Shown here: positions 36,036-45,743 of the stretch, one piece after another
Numbering within the stretch: the stretch's first letter is position 1
How the letters are laid out: each line of letters starts with the position of its first letter
From: Bacteroides eggerthii
GTDB taxonomy: Bacteria > Bacteroidota > Bacteroidia > Bacteroidales > Bacteroidaceae
Direction of reading: 5' to 3'
Assembly (NCBI RefSeq): GCF_025146565.1
Contig: NZ_CP102258.1
Coordinates: 434,001 to 498,000 of the forward strand
DNA: 64,000 nucleotides
Program-made: the position numbers and the translations under genes
Notes under the pieces: generated by a model
Databases searched by the model: none
Seen by the model: the letters and a program-made list of their open reading frames with translations, nothing else
Told to the model about the DNA's origin: nothing

Positions 36036-37493
36036 TTACAAGTATCTGTTACTGTTGGGCAGTACGCTGTCTTGGGCATGCTTCAGGGCATCTTCTACCA
36101 CGTTGATCTCAAGGAAAGAAGTTTGCGTACCGGCCTTACCGCTGCTCAGGTAGCCCACCATATCAGTGGAATGCAGACGTCCCTCTTGAAGCAGTCGGCG
36201 AAGAGCAGCGAAATAATATTCCTGCCCATTGGCAAGTTCGGGCATATAAATGGCCTCTACACCATATGACAATGCCAAATGCCGCATTGTCTTCTCCTTA
36301 TAACAAATGGCAAGCACCGGATATTTGCCACGAAATGCAGCAAGGTTGCGGGCTGTACGACCACTATAACTATCGGTGATGATAGCGCGGATCTTTAATT
36401 TTGTAGTGGCCTTTACTGCCTGTTTGGCAAGGAAAGCCGTTACATCGTTACTGTTCTCATCCAAAGGAATACGGATGTCATTATCTGCCAGCTTATCCTT
36501 TTCAGCCTGTGCGGCCACTTTCGTCATGGTTTTAACGGCTTCAACCGGATATTTACCGTAGGCTGTTTCACCGCTTAGCATCAATGCATCCGTACGGTAG
36601 TAGATAGCGTTGGCGATATCCGTAACTTCCGCACGTGTGGGACGCGGATTGGAAATCATGGTATGAAGCATCTGCGTGGCAACAATCACCGGTTTCTTTG
36701 CTAAAATGCATTTACGGATCAGGACGCGCTGGATACCCGGAATACGTTCCTGCGGAACCTCAATACCCAAGTCACCGCGAGCAATCATTACGCCATCGGC
36801 AACTTCAAGAATCTCATCAATATTGTCCACACCTTCCTGGTTCTCAATCTTGGCAATGATTTTAATGTCACTGCCATGGGCATCCAAAATAGCCCGTATA
36901 TCAAGAATGTCTTGTCTGTTACGCACAAAAGAGTGGGCAATGAAATCTATATCTTTCTCAATAGCGTAGAGGATATTATTACGGTCCTTTTCCGTCAACG
37001 AGGGTAAGTTGATGCGTACCCCCGGCACATTGACACTCTTACGGTTGCCTAAAGTAGCCTCGTTCTGCACCTCACACAACAGATAATCTGCATTCTTATC
37101 CACTACCACCAGTTCCAGATCACCGTCATCAATAAGGATATGCCCACCGACATTCAAATCGTGCACAAAGTTGGGATAAGAAACGGAGATGCACTCGCGA
37201 GTGGTCTGCTGATCGGGATTGCCTACCACCTTTACGCGATCGCCTACCTTAAAAGGAATCGGCTCGGCAAGAACCGTCGTACGCACCTCAGGCCCTTTCG
37301 TATCCATAAGGATAGCAATGCGGTTGGAAACCGTACGCACATTCGCTATCAGTTTCTCAAAACCTTCGCGACCTGCATGGGCCGTATTCATACGTACTAC
37401 GTTCAGACCTGCGTCGAACAACTGTTTTATAAAATCAACATCGCAACGTTGGTCAGAAATCGTTGCAACGATCTTTGTCTGTTTTAATAGCAT
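36036..37493 (-). CDS. pyk: Pyruvate kinase
   Basis: A 485-residue glycolytic enzyme converting PEP and ADP to pyruvate and ATP. The substrate site is seen in MNTAHAGREGF and MDTKGPEVRTT, the active-site lysine in IIAKIENQEGVDN, and the metal/substrate loop in VMIARGDLGIEVP. The C-terminal regulatory domain is present at about 345-475. Length is normal for the bacterial type. It is followed on the same strand by the O-methyltransferase gene after a hairpin and preceded by aroQ 96 bases upstream. Together with pckA this window covers both sides of the PEP node. Confidence 0.97.
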   Translation of the reverse strand: MLLKQTKIVATISDQRCDVDFIKQLFDAGLNVVRMNTAHAGREGFEKLIANVRTVSNRIAILMDTKGPEVRTTVLAEPIPFKVGDRVKVVGNPDQQTTRECISVSYPNFVHDLNVGGHILIDDGDLELVVVDKNADYLLCEVQNEATLGNRKSVNVPGVRINLPSLTEKDRNNILYAIEKDIDFIAHSFVRNRQDILDIRAILDAHGSDIKIIAKIENQEGVDNIDEILEVADGVMIARGDLGIEVPQERIPGIQRVLIRKCILAKKPVIVATQMLHTMISNPRPTRAEVTDIANAIYYRTDALMLSGETAYGKYPVEAVKTMTKVAAQAEKDKLADNDIRIPLDENSNDVTAFLAKQAVKATTKLKIRAIITDSYSGRTARNLAAFRGKYPVLAICYKEKTMRHLALSYGVEAIYMPELANGQEYYFAALRRLLQEGRLHSTDMVGYLSSGKAGTQTSFLEINVVEDALKHAQDSVLPNSNRYL

Positions 37494-37589
37494 AATCTTA
37501 TACCTATTTATATTGATGATAAACTATGAATGGAGAAGTATGAATTACCTGCAAAAACATCATTCAATTCATCATTCATAATTGATAAT

Positions 37590-38009
37590 TCATAATTCCT
37601 TTAAAGCCTCCAGCGCCAGACGATAGGAGTCCAGCCCGAAACCGCAAATAACACCCCGGCAGGCGCAAGCTATCATGGATACGTGACGGAACTCCTCACG
37701 AGTATGCACATTCGAGATATGAACCTCAATCACCGGAGAAGTGACCGAACGGATCGCATCTTGCAAGGCAATGGACGTATGGGTGTAAGCACCCGCATTC
37801 AGAATAATGCCGTCAACATCAAAACCTACTTGTTGTATCTTGTCGATCAACTCCCCTTCAATGTTGGATTGGAAGTAGTCTATCTGTACATCCGCATACC
37901 TTTTACGGAGTTCGGCAAGGCAGTCTTCAAATGTAACGCTGCCATAAATGGAAGGTTCACGCTTTCCCAACAGATTTATATTGGGGCCGTTAATAATTTG
38001 TATCCTCAT
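37590..38009 (-). CDS. aroQ: 3-dehydroquinate dehydratase, type II
   Basis: A 139-residue shikimate-pathway enzyme that dehydrates 3-dehydroquinate. The opening IQIINGPNINLLGKREPSIYG (split as IQIINGPNINLLG and KREPSIYG) carries the catalytic tyrosine, ILNAGAYTHTSIAL the substrate loop, and VIEVHISNVHTREEFRH the conserved histidine and arginine. The start at 38009 is chosen over the in-frame codon at 38060 because the latter falls inside a -7 box (TATCTTTG, minus strand, 38058-38065) and the family starts at the beta-strand. It is divergent from xerD, whose promoter overlaps its own. Confidence 0.96.
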   Translation of the reverse strand: MRIQIINGPNINLLGKREPSIYGSVTFEDCLAELRKRYADVQIDYFQSNIEGELIDKIQQVGFDVDGIILNAGAYTHTSIALQDAIRSVTSPVIEVHISNVHTREEFRHVSMIACACRGVICGFGLDSYRLALEALKEL

Positions 38010-38023
38010 AACACAATTTTTTA

Positions 38024-38065
38024 TACCTTTGTCCACAGAGAACATTCTTTCAAGGTGCAAAGATA
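38024..38065. promoter_or_regulatory. Overlapping divergent promoters of xerD and aroQ
   Basis: Plus-strand TACCTTTG at 38024-38031 fits a -7 box for xerD, and minus-strand TATCTTTG at 38058-38065 one for aroQ. The transcripts would overlap by roughly 20 bases at their 5' ends, so the two genes may interfere with each other's transcription. Confidence 0.6.
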
Positions 38066-38075
38066 CGAAAAAGTA

Positions 38076-39026
38076 ATGAAAGTAAAAGAGAAATTAACGA
38101 ATAAGGAAAAACAAGCGTTGATAATCAGGAAGTACCAACAATATCTCAAACTGGAAAAATCGCTTGCGTCCAACACATTCGACGCCTATATGACGGACTT
38201 ACAGAAACTTCTGCACTTTCTGGAGGGAGAGAATATAGAGGTGGGCAACGTTACGCCGGATGATTTGCAACGTTTTGCAGCAGGCCTCCACGACATCGGC
38301 ATCCATCCCCGTTCGCAAGCCCGCATACTCTCCGGCATCAAATCCTTTTTCCACTTCCTTACCGTTGCCGACTATTTGGAAACCGATCCAAGCGAGTTGT
38401 TGGAAGGCCCCAAAATAGGCTTCAAGATTCCGGAAGTACTCACCGTAGAAGAAATTGACAGAATCATCTCTGCCGTAGACATGGACAAGAAGGAAGGACA
38501 ACGCAACCGGGCCATTCTGGAGACACTGTACAGTTGCGGGCTACGTGTCTCGGAGTTGTGCAACCTGAAACTCTCCGACCTCTACTTTGAAGAAGGATTC
38601 ATTAAAGTGGAAGGCAAAGGCAGCAAGCAGCGCTTAGTCCCTATTTCACCACGCGCAATCAAGGAAATAAAATATTGGCTCACAGACCGCAACCTGGGAA
38701 AAATCAAAAAAGGTTATGAAGACTACGTATTTCTGGCACGATGGGGAAACAACATCTCCCGCATCATGGTGTTTCACATGATTAAAGAGCTGGCAGAGAA
38801 AACCGGTATCACCAAAAACATCAGCCCGCACACATTCCGCCACTCCTTTGCCACCCACCTGCTGGAAGGCGGCGCCAACCTACGAGCCATTCAATGCATG
38901 CTGGGGCATGAGTCCATTGCCACCACAGAAATCTATACACATATCGACCGAAACATGCTCCGGAGTGAAATTATCGAACACCATCCGCGTAACATTAAAT
39001 ACCGAAAAGAACGCGGAATTTATTAA
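38076..39026 (+). CDS. xerD: Site-specific tyrosine recombinase XerD/XerC
   Basis: A 316-residue chromosome-dimer resolvase. An N-terminal SAM-like core-binding domain (about 20-105) precedes the catalytic domain, in which Arg in SCGLRVSEL, His-x-x-Arg in HTFRHSFATHLLEGG, His in MLGHESIATTEIYTH and the following Tyr form the active site. The start at 38076 is chosen because the open frame extends upstream through aroQ antisense. No attachment-site or phage genes adjoin, and the housekeeping neighbours argue for the Xer role rather than a mobile integrase. XerC versus XerD cannot be settled without the paralogue. Confidence 0.93.
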   Translation: MKVKEKLTNKEKQALIIRKYQQYLKLEKSLASNTFDAYMTDLQKLLHFLEGENIEVGNVTPDDLQRFAAGLHDIGIHPRSQARILSGIKSFFHFLTVADYLETDPSELLEGPKIGFKIPEVLTVEEIDRIISAVDMDKKEGQRNRAILETLYSCGLRVSELCNLKLSDLYFEEGFIKVEGKGSKQRLVPISPRAIKEIKYWLTDRNLGKIKKGYEDYVFLARWGNNISRIMVFHMIKELAEKTGITKNISPHTFRHSFATHLLEGGANLRAIQCMLGHESIATTEIYTHIDRNMLRSEIIEHHPRNIKYRKERGIY

Positions 39027-39074
39027 ATTATAATAAATGTGATAGGAGTATTAACAAATTGCCAAGAGAATTAA

Positions 39075-39082
39075 TATCTTTG
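39075..39082 (+). promoter_or_regulatory. -7 box of the OmpA-TPR lipoprotein gene
   Basis: TATCTTTG, an exact match, 80 bases upstream of the start codon; the long A/T-rich leader suits a highly expressed gene. Confidence 0.65.
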
Positions 39083-39161
39083 CAAAGCTATATATATAGG
39101 AGTATAGCAACTAATTGTGAATGGACAAATTTCAATTACAAACAATTAATTTATATCTAAA

Positions 39162-40853
39162 ATGACTAAAAAATTGTATCTGCCTTTGTTAGTGGCACTT
39201 GTTGCTGTATTGACATCATGCAGCAGCAAAATGGGTGAACTGTCTTCTGACTATTTCACAGTGACTCCGCAAGTATTGGAAGCCGTAGGCGGTAAGGTAC
39301 CCGCTACAATTAACGGTAAATTCCCTGAAAAGTATTTCAAGAAAAAAGCCGTAGTAGAAGTAACTCCGGTTTTGAGATGGGAAGGCGGCGAAGCTAAAGG
39401 TCAACCTGCCGTATTCCAAGGCGAAAAAGTTGAAGGCAACGACCAGACTATCTCTTACAAAGCTGGTGGTAGCTACACAATGAAAACTTCTTTCGACTAT
39501 GTTCCTGAAATGGCTAAATCCGAGCTGTACCTGGAATTCAAAGCTAAAGTCGGAAAAAAAGAAGTTACTATCCCTGCTGTTAAAGTAGCTGATGGTGTTA
39601 TCTCTACTTCCGAATTAATCGGCCAGACTTTGGGCAGCGCTAACCCCGCTAACGGTGACGACGCTTTCCAACGTATCATCAAAGAAAAATATGATGCAAA
39701 CATCATGTTCTTGATTCAACAGGCTAACGTTCGTGCAAGCGAATTGAAGACTGCTAAAGCATTCAACGAAGAAGTTAAGAACATCAACGAAGCTGCCAAC
39801 AAGAAGATCAACAACATCGAGATTTCTGCATACGCTTCTCCTGATGGTGGTGTTAAGCTGAACACCGGTTTGGCTGAAAACCGTCAGAACAACACAGCTA
39901 AGATCATCAACAAGGACCTGAAGAAAGGTAAAATCGAAGCTGCCGTAGATACTAAGTACACTGCACAAGACTGGGAAGGCTTCCAGGAATTGGTTAGCAA
40001 ATCCAACATCCAAGACAAAGAGTTGATCCTCCGCGTATTGTCAATGTACTCTGATCCTGAACAAAGAGAACAAGAAATCAAAAACATCTCTTCTGTATAC
40101 AAGACTTTGGCTGAAGAAATCCTTCCGCAACTGCGTCGTTCTCGTTTGACTTTGAACTATGACGTAATTGGTAAGTCTGACGAAGAAATCGCAGCTTTGG
40201 CTGACAGCGATGCTAAGCAACTGAACATTGAAGAGCTGCTGTATGCAACTACTTTGACTAACGATCCTGCTAAGCAAGAAGCTATCTTCACTAAAGCTAC
40301 TCAGATCTATCCGAATGACTATCGTGCATACAACAACCTCGGTAAGTTGGCTTATCAAGCCGGTAATCTTGACAAGGCTGAAGGATACTTCAAGAAATCT
40401 TTGTCTATCAAGGATTCTGCTGAAGCTAACATGAACATGGGTCTCATCGCTTTAACTAAGGGTGACAAAGCTGCTGCTGAATCTTACCTGGGTAAAGCTT
40501 CCGGCGCTAAAGAATTGAACGAAGCTCTGGGTAACCTGTATGTAGCTCAAGGTCAGTACGACAGAGCTGTAAACGCTTTCGGTGACACTAAGACTAACAG
40601 TGCAGCTTTGGCACAAATCCTGGCTAAGGACTATAACAAAGCTAAGAGCACATTGTCAAGCATTGCAAAACCGGACGCTTACACTGACTACCTGATGGCT
40701 GTTGTAGGTGCAAGAACCAACAACACTTCTATGGTAACTGAAAACCTGAAGAAAGCTGTTGCTAAAGATTCTTCATTAGCTAAGAAAGCTGCTTCTGATT
40801 TGGAATTCTCCAAATATTTCACGAATGCAGATTTTATGAATATCATCAAGTAA
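39162..40853 (+). CDS. OmpA-like and tetratricopeptide-repeat lipoprotein
   Basis: A 563-residue lipoprotein whose signal ends at Cys20 (LTSC). Residues about 25-150 are a beta-rich domain; about 190-260 resemble an OmpA-type peptidoglycan-binding fold (ISAYASPDGG followed by LAENRQNNTAKII). The C-terminal part from about 360 holds TPR repeats (YNNLGKLAYQAGNLDKAEGY). Such proteins tie the outer membrane to the cell wall and are abundant in Bacteroides. Codon use is strongly GCT/AAG-biased, like pckA and unlike most neighbours, which points to very high expression. It is monocistronic with its own promoter and terminator. The exact function is not established. Confidence 0.85.
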   Translation: MTKKLYLPLLVALVAVLTSCSSKMGELSSDYFTVTPQVLEAVGGKVPATINGKFPEKYFKKKAVVEVTPVLRWEGGEAKGQPAVFQGEKVEGNDQTISYKAGGSYTMKTSFDYVPEMAKSELYLEFKAKVGKKEVTIPAVKVADGVISTSELIGQTLGSANPANGDDAFQRIIKEKYDANIMFLIQQANVRASELKTAKAFNEEVKNINEAANKKINNIEISAYASPDGGVKLNTGLAENRQNNTAKIINKDLKKGKIEAAVDTKYTAQDWEGFQELVSKSNIQDKELILRVLSMYSDPEQREQEIKNISSVYKTLAEEILPQLRRSRLTLNYDVIGKSDEEIAALADSDAKQLNIEELLYATTLTNDPAKQEAIFTKATQIYPNDYRAYNNLGKLAYQAGNLDKAEGYFKKSLSIKDSAEANMNMGLIALTKGDKAAAESYLGKASGAKELNEALGNLYVAQGQYDRAVNAFGDTKTNSAALAQILAKDYNKAKSTLSSIAKPDAYTDYLMAVVGARTNNTSMVTENLKKAVAKDSSLAKKAASDLEFSKYFTNADFMNIIK

Positions 40854-40876
40854 TAAAGATTATAAGATGAAAAGAG

Positions 40877-40913
40877 ATGCCCGGCATAGAAATATGTCGG
40901 GCATTTTTTTTTA
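40877..40913 (+). terminator. Terminator of the OmpA-TPR gene
   Basis: ATGCCCGGCATA and TATGTCGGGCAT form a stem with one G-T pairing and a short GAAA-type loop, followed by nine T. Confidence 0.9.
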
Positions 40914-40966
40914 TTCACACCAAAAAGAACTACTTTCGCAGCAGTGTATCAGAAGAAGAAATCCAT

Positions 40967-42022
40967 ATGAAGAATAGTTATTTTGTATATTTCCTACTTA
41001 TTATACTGTCTGCCTGTAATGACAAAAAATCCGGTACAGCCAGCCTAAACGGGGAAATCAAAGGATTGGGCAATGACACCATATATATATATGGAGTGGA
41101 TGAGATGTATGACCGTATGGATACGCTACTTGTTGAAAACGACAAATTTTCAAAAACAGTCTCTTTAGATACTTTGATAGCTGCCCGGCTACTGTTCAGC
41201 GACGGCACTCAATATCCTTTCTTCATGGATGAAGGCAATAAAATACAAATTAAAGGCTCTGCCGCAGAGCTCAACAGTCTGGAGATAAGCGGAAATACTC
41301 CCAATGAAGAATTCAGTGCTTTTCAAAAAGAGCTCAAAGGATTAGGAACACCTTCTGAAAAGGTATTAGAGGACAAAGCCGGTAAGTTCATCAATGAACA
41401 TCATTCCTCCTTAGTCAGCATCTACCTGCTGGATAAATACTTCGTGCAAAAAGAAAAGCCGGATTATGCCCAAATCAAAAAGCTGACCGAGCATATGACA
41501 GGAGAGCTGAAAGACCGTCCCTATATTGATGAGTTGCTCAACCATATTCAGGAAGAAGAGAAAGCAGCCATTGGAAAAACAGCTCCCTACTTCCGTATTC
41601 CCAACCCTAAGGGCAAACAGATAAACCGTTCGAACTTCAAAGACCAATATTTATTGATACACTTTTGGGCTTCTTGGGATACGGTGAGCCGGGATAGCAA
41701 TGCCGTCTACCGTAGAATCTACAAACAAGAACGAAAAAACAAGAAGTTTGCTCTTTTAGGAGTTTCTTTGGACATGAATAAAGACACTTGGCAAAAAGCA
41801 ATCAAAGCAGATACTTTGGAGTGGGAACAAGTATGTGATTTTTCCGGCTGGAACGCAGAAATCGTAAAACAGCTTGCCATAAAAACCTTGCCTGCCAACA
41901 TTCTGCTTAATCCTTTCGGCAAAATTGAAGGTAAAGACATGACAGAAGAAGCTATCAAAAAGAAACTGAAAGAGATAGAAAATACAGAGAAAGAAAAGCA
42001 GCAGAACAAGTCCAAAAAATAA
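40967..42022 (+). CDS. TlpA/AhpC-like thioredoxin-fold lipoprotein lacking the CXXC motif
   Basis: A 351-residue lipoprotein with its signal ending at Cys17 (ILSAC). The N-terminal half is a DUF4369-type beta domain (LNGEIKGLGNDTIYIYG). The C-terminal half is a thioredoxin fold of the TlpA family (KDQYLLIHFWASWDTVSRDS), with a cis-Pro strand later (IKTLPANILLNPFG). Where active members read WASWCGPC this one has WASWDTVS, so both redox cysteines are gone and it cannot act as a disulfide reductase. A binding or chaperone role is likely. The ATG at 40967 is chosen because upstream in-frame sequence is the terminator of the preceding gene. Confidence 0.88.
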   Translation: MKNSYFVYFLLIILSACNDKKSGTASLNGEIKGLGNDTIYIYGVDEMYDRMDTLLVENDKFSKTVSLDTLIAARLLFSDGTQYPFFMDEGNKIQIKGSAAELNSLEISGNTPNEEFSAFQKELKGLGTPSEKVLEDKAGKFINEHHSSLVSIYLLDKYFVQKEKPDYAQIKKLTEHMTGELKDRPYIDELLNHIQEEEKAAIGKTAPYFRIPNPKGKQINRSNFKDQYLLIHFWASWDTVSRDSNAVYRRIYKQERKNKKFALLGVSLDMNKDTWQKAIKADTLEWEQVCDFSGWNAEIVKQLAIKTLPANILLNPFGKIEGKDMTEEAIKKKLKEIENTEKEKQQNKSKK

Positions 42023-42073
42023 ATATAGCTTTTCCGCCCATTATTAATAATTTATAACTCATAATTTAACCTC

Positions 42074-43612
42074 GTGCTCATTAAAGTATTCGGAGCGGCT
42101 GTTCAAGGTATTGATGCAACCCTCATCACTATCGAAGTCAACAGTTCCAGAGGCTGTATGTTCTATCTTGTAGGTCTGCCAGATTCTGCCGTCAAGGAAA
42201 GTCACCAACGCATCATCTCTGCACTACAAGTAAATGGCTATCGGATGCCGACAAGCAATATTGTCATCAACATGGCTCCGGCAGATATCCGCAAAGAAGG
42301 TTCCGCTTATGACTTACCATTGGCTATCGGCATGTTAGGCGCCAGTGAAGTTATCCGCCCAGACAAGCTCAACCGCTATCTCTTAATGGGAGAGCTTAGT
42401 TTGGACGGCAGTCTGCAACCCATCAAGGGAGCATTACCCATTGCCATAAAAGCAAGAGAGCTTGGCTTTGAAGGCATTATCATTCCCAAGCAGAATACGC
42501 GGGAAGCCGCTGTGGTGAATAACCTGAAAGTTTATGGAGCCGGAAACCTGAAAGAAGTCATTGAATTCTTTAATGACAAACAGGAGCTGGAGTTAGTCCA
42601 TGTTGACACCCGCAAAGAGTTCTACACCCAGCAGAACAGTTTCGACTTGGATTTCTCCGACGTAAAAGGGCAGGAAAACGTAAAACGCGCATTGGAAGTA
42701 GCAGCCGCAGGCGGGCACAACATTATGTTAGTAGGCGCTCCCGGCAGCGGAAAGTCCATGCTTGCAAAACGCCTTCCCTCCATTCTTCCACCACTATCAT
42801 TAGGAGAAAGCCTTGAAACAACCAAGATACATTCCGTTGCAGGAAAACTGGGGCAGGGGAGCGGACTAATCTCTAAGCGCCCATTCCGCGACCCACACCA
42901 TACAATCTCTACCACAGCCATGACAGGAGGCGGAAGCTTTCCGCAGCCGGGAGAGATAAGCCTGGCACATAACGGCGTTTTGTTTCTTGACGAGCTGCCG
43001 GAGTTTAATCGGAATGTACTTGAAGTATTACGCCAGCCTCTGGAGGATCGGAAAATCACAATCTCACGCGTGAAATGCAATGTAGAGTTTCCCACAAGTT
43101 TTACCCTCGTAGCATCCATGAACCCTTGCCCTTGCGGATACTACAACCATCCTACCAAAGCCTGCGTATGCAGTCCGGGACAAGTACAGAAATATCTGAA
43201 TCGCATTTCGGGACCCTTACTCGACCGTATCGACCTGCAAATCGAAGTCATTCCCGTCCCATTTGAAAAAATGTCGGATTCCCGTCCGGGAGAATCAAGC
43301 GCCGATATTCGTGAACGTGTAGTGCGTGCGCGCCAAATCCAATCAGAAAGATACACCGGGGTTCCCGGCGTATATTGCAATGCCCAGATGAATAGCAGAT
43401 TACTCGCCTGCTATGCCCGTCCTGACGATAAAGGGCTTGCCTTATTGAAAAACGCCATGAACCGTTTCAATCTCTCGGCACGTGCATACGACCGTATCTT
43501 AAAAGTATCACGTACTATTGCCGACCTTGAAGGTTGCGAATCAATACAGACTTCCCATCTGGCAGAAGCAATAGGGTACAGAAATCTGGATAGGGAAGAT
43601 TGGGCCGGATAG
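42074..43612 (+). CDS. YifB/ComM-type Mg-chelatase-like AAA ATPase
   Basis: A 512-residue ATPase of the YifB (ComM) family, hexameric helicases that promote branch migration during natural transformation in other bacteria. An N-terminal Lon-protease-like ChlI domain (about 20-140) precedes the AAA module with Walker A GAPGSGKSMLAKRLPS, Walker B HNGVLFLDELPEF, and the cysteine-rich NPCPCGYYNHPTKACVC. The C-terminal Mg_chelatase_C domain is complete. The start codon is GTG at 42074; the in-frame TAA at 42062 leaves no upstream alternative. Single gene; whether this organism is competent is unknown. Confidence 0.94.
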   Translation: MLIKVFGAAVQGIDATLITIEVNSSRGCMFYLVGLPDSAVKESHQRIISALQVNGYRMPTSNIVINMAPADIRKEGSAYDLPLAIGMLGASEVIRPDKLNRYLLMGELSLDGSLQPIKGALPIAIKARELGFEGIIIPKQNTREAAVVNNLKVYGAGNLKEVIEFFNDKQELELVHVDTRKEFYTQQNSFDLDFSDVKGQENVKRALEVAAAGGHNIMLVGAPGSGKSMLAKRLPSILPPLSLGESLETTKIHSVAGKLGQGSGLISKRPFRDPHHTISTTAMTGGGSFPQPGEISLAHNGVLFLDELPEFNRNVLEVLRQPLEDRKITISRVKCNVEFPTSFTLVASMNPCPCGYYNHPTKACVCSPGQVQKYLNRISGPLLDRIDLQIEVIPVPFEKMSDSRPGESSADIRERVVRARQIQSERYTGVPGVYCNAQMNSRLLACYARPDDKGLALLKNAMNRFNLSARAYDRILKVSRTIADLEGCESIQTSHLAEAIGYRNLDREDWAG

Positions 43613-43679
43613 GCGTCACCTATAAACGCCGCCCTAAATAAGACACTGCACAATGTCCCCTCCCCTTTAACACAGGAAA

Positions 43680-45743
43680 CTATTGCTTTTCTATTCTGAT
43701 GCGGGCATCTACTGCTATCACGTATTTTTCAGTAGCCAATAACGGGTTAATATCCATTTCCTTTATTTCCGTAGCAAAGCGCAGCAAAGTGGACAAGCGG
43801 ACAATGATTTCGGCAAACTTGTCTTCATTCACCCCCTTCTGTCCGCGCGTACCTTTTATAATCTTATAGGCGCGCAAGGAATGGATCATAGAGTAAGCCT
43901 CGTCGTAAGACAAAGGAGCCAAACCGGAAGATACATCCTTGAGCACTTCCACAAAAATACCACCCAAACCGCAAAGCACTACATGCCCGAACTTCTCTTC
44001 ATACTTCGCTCCGATAAACAACTCCGTCCCTTTCAGCATGGGCTGTACCATAATGCCTGTAACTTCCGGAATCTGCATCATACGTTCAAATTCCAAAGCA
44101 AGATGCTGTTCGCTCTTGATGTTCAGCACCACACCACCTACATCGGATTTATGTACAGGGCCCACCACTTTCGCTACCACCGGGAATCCGGCACGACGGG
44201 CAAAGGCAAGCACCTCTTCCTCATTTGCAGACACAAACTCCTCTACAACCGGAATCCCTGCGGAACGGAGCAATGCCTGCACCTGATGCGGTTCTATATA
44301 ACCGTCCTCGGGAATGGAGTCTATGATACGGCGAATACGGGGAACATCCACGCCAAAAAGTTCTATTTCGTTATTCGCAGGTTTCGACACATTCATTATG
44401 CGTGAAAGCGCCGCACCCAACGTCACTTCGTCGGCAAAGTTGACATGCCCTTTAGCCAGAAAAGCAGACACTTCAGCCCCTGCCGTATTGATGGAAGGAA
44501 GAATAGGAAAGATAGGTTTTTTGCAGGTTTGCATCTTTTCGTGCAGCACATCATACATCTCGAACATGGTAACCAACCCCGGTGTACCGAAAATGGCCAT
44601 TACCGCATCCACGTTATCAAACTTCTCTTCACAATATTCCAAGCAAAGCCGCAAATGCTCAGGCGTTCCGGTGGCCAGAATATCTATCGGGTTTCCGACC
44701 GCAGCGCCCGGAAAAAGCTTACCTTTCAACTCTTCGGCAAGCTCACCTTCCAACTTCGGCACATTCAGTCCACCCTTACTTAGCGCATCAGTCAGCATCA
44801 CACCCGGACCGCCGGCATGGGTAATAATGGCGAAATTCTTTCCCTGCAATTCCGGCAAGGTGAAAATACACCCCACTGTGGTCAGCTCCTCACGCGAATA
44901 GCAGCGCACGATACCCGCTTTACGGAACAAAGCCTCCACTGCCGAATCGGAGCTGGCAATGGCCCCCGTATGCGAAGATGCCGCGCGGCTCCCGTTCTCA
45001 CTGCTGCCGGATTTGATAGCCGCAATCTTGCACCCTTTCTTTATTAATGAAGAAGCGTGGAACAATAGCCTGTCAGGGTCGCCTATACTTTCTATATAAA
45101 GCAGCTTTATCCCGGAGTCCTTTTCCGGATCAAAATGCTCGTCCATATATTGCAGCACGTCTTCCACCCCAATCTGCTTGGCATTGCCCACAGACCACAC
45201 AGAATTGAACTGCAACCCCTTGGTAACCGCGCTTTCCAATATAAATACCGCAGTTGCCCCGGAACTGGATACCAGATCGACACCCTGCGGATGCAAGTTC
45301 GGTATCGGCTGGCTGAACACACTGTGATGCCACGTGTTCATCAGCCCGATGCAATTGGGACCTATCAAGGAAGCACCGTACTTATTTACCGTTTCCAAAA
45401 TACGGTCTTCCAGAAGCGCACCCTCATGTGTCTCCTCTCCAAATCCGGCAGAAAGAATGATGAACGCCCGCACCTGCTTTTCGGCAGCCAATACCTCCAC
45501 TGCATTCGGGCACATCACTGCCGGTATGGCAAGGATCGCCAGGTCCGTATCCGGAATATCTTTTACATCGGCATAAGCGGCAACTCCCTGCACCTCCGTC
45601 TCTTTGGGATTGACGGCACGCAGTTCTCCCGCATATCCACCACTAATCAAATTTCTCAGGATAGCACCTCCCGGTTTATGTACATTATTGGATGCCCCCA
45701 CCACCACAATACTGGCAGGATGCAGCAATTGGTTTGTTATCAT
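43680..45743 (-). CDS. ADP-forming acetyl/acyl-CoA synthetase, fused alpha-beta
   Basis: A 687-residue enzyme that converts acyl-CoA, ADP and phosphate to the acid, ATP and CoA. Residues about 1-130 form the CoA-binding domain (SIVVVGASNNVHKPGGAI); 150-300 the ligase domain, whose phosphorylated histidine is likely in SSHTGAIASSD; 470-687 the ATP-grasp beta domain (GFPVVAKVVGPVHKSDVGG). All are fused in the alpha-beta order. In anaerobes it conserves energy from acyl-CoA made by ferredoxin oxidoreductases such as KorAB nearby (inference). It is divergent from metG across a 436-base gap. Confidence 0.92.
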   Translation of the reverse strand: MITNQLLHPASIVVVGASNNVHKPGGAILRNLISGGYAGELRAVNPKETEVQGVAAYADVKDIPDTDLAILAIPAVMCPNAVEVLAAEKQVRAFIILSAGFGEETHEGALLEDRILETVNKYGASLIGPNCIGLMNTWHHSVFSQPIPNLHPQGVDLVSSSGATAVFILESAVTKGLQFNSVWSVGNAKQIGVEDVLQYMDEHFDPEKDSGIKLLYIESIGDPDRLLFHASSLIKKGCKIAAIKSGSSENGSRAASSHTGAIASSDSAVEALFRKAGIVRCYSREELTTVGCIFTLPELQGKNFAIITHAGGPGVMLTDALSKGGLNVPKLEGELAEELKGKLFPGAAVGNPIDILATGTPEHLRLCLEYCEEKFDNVDAVMAIFGTPGLVTMFEMYDVLHEKMQTCKKPIFPILPSINTAGAEVSAFLAKGHVNFADEVTLGAALSRIMNVSKPANNEIELFGVDVPRIRRIIDSIPEDGYIEPHQVQALLRSAGIPVVEEFVSANEEEVLAFARRAGFPVVAKVVGPVHKSDVGGVVLNIKSEQHLALEFERMMQIPEVTGIMVQPMLKGTELFIGAKYEEKFGHVVLCGLGGIFVEVLKDVSSGLAPLSYDEAYSMIHSLRAYKIIKGTRGQKGVNEDKFAEIIVRLSTLLRFATEIKEMDINPLLATEKYVIAVDARIRIEKQ

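Noticed and set aside
37683..38075. N-terminal extension of the XerD frame through aroQ antisense
   Set aside because: XerD family starts near 38076 and a promoter lies at 38024-38031; the extension has no homology and would overlap aroQ completely.
38076..39026. Mobile-element integrase
   Set aside because: The neighbours are housekeeping genes and the protein matches the Xer length and motifs; no attachment repeats nearby.
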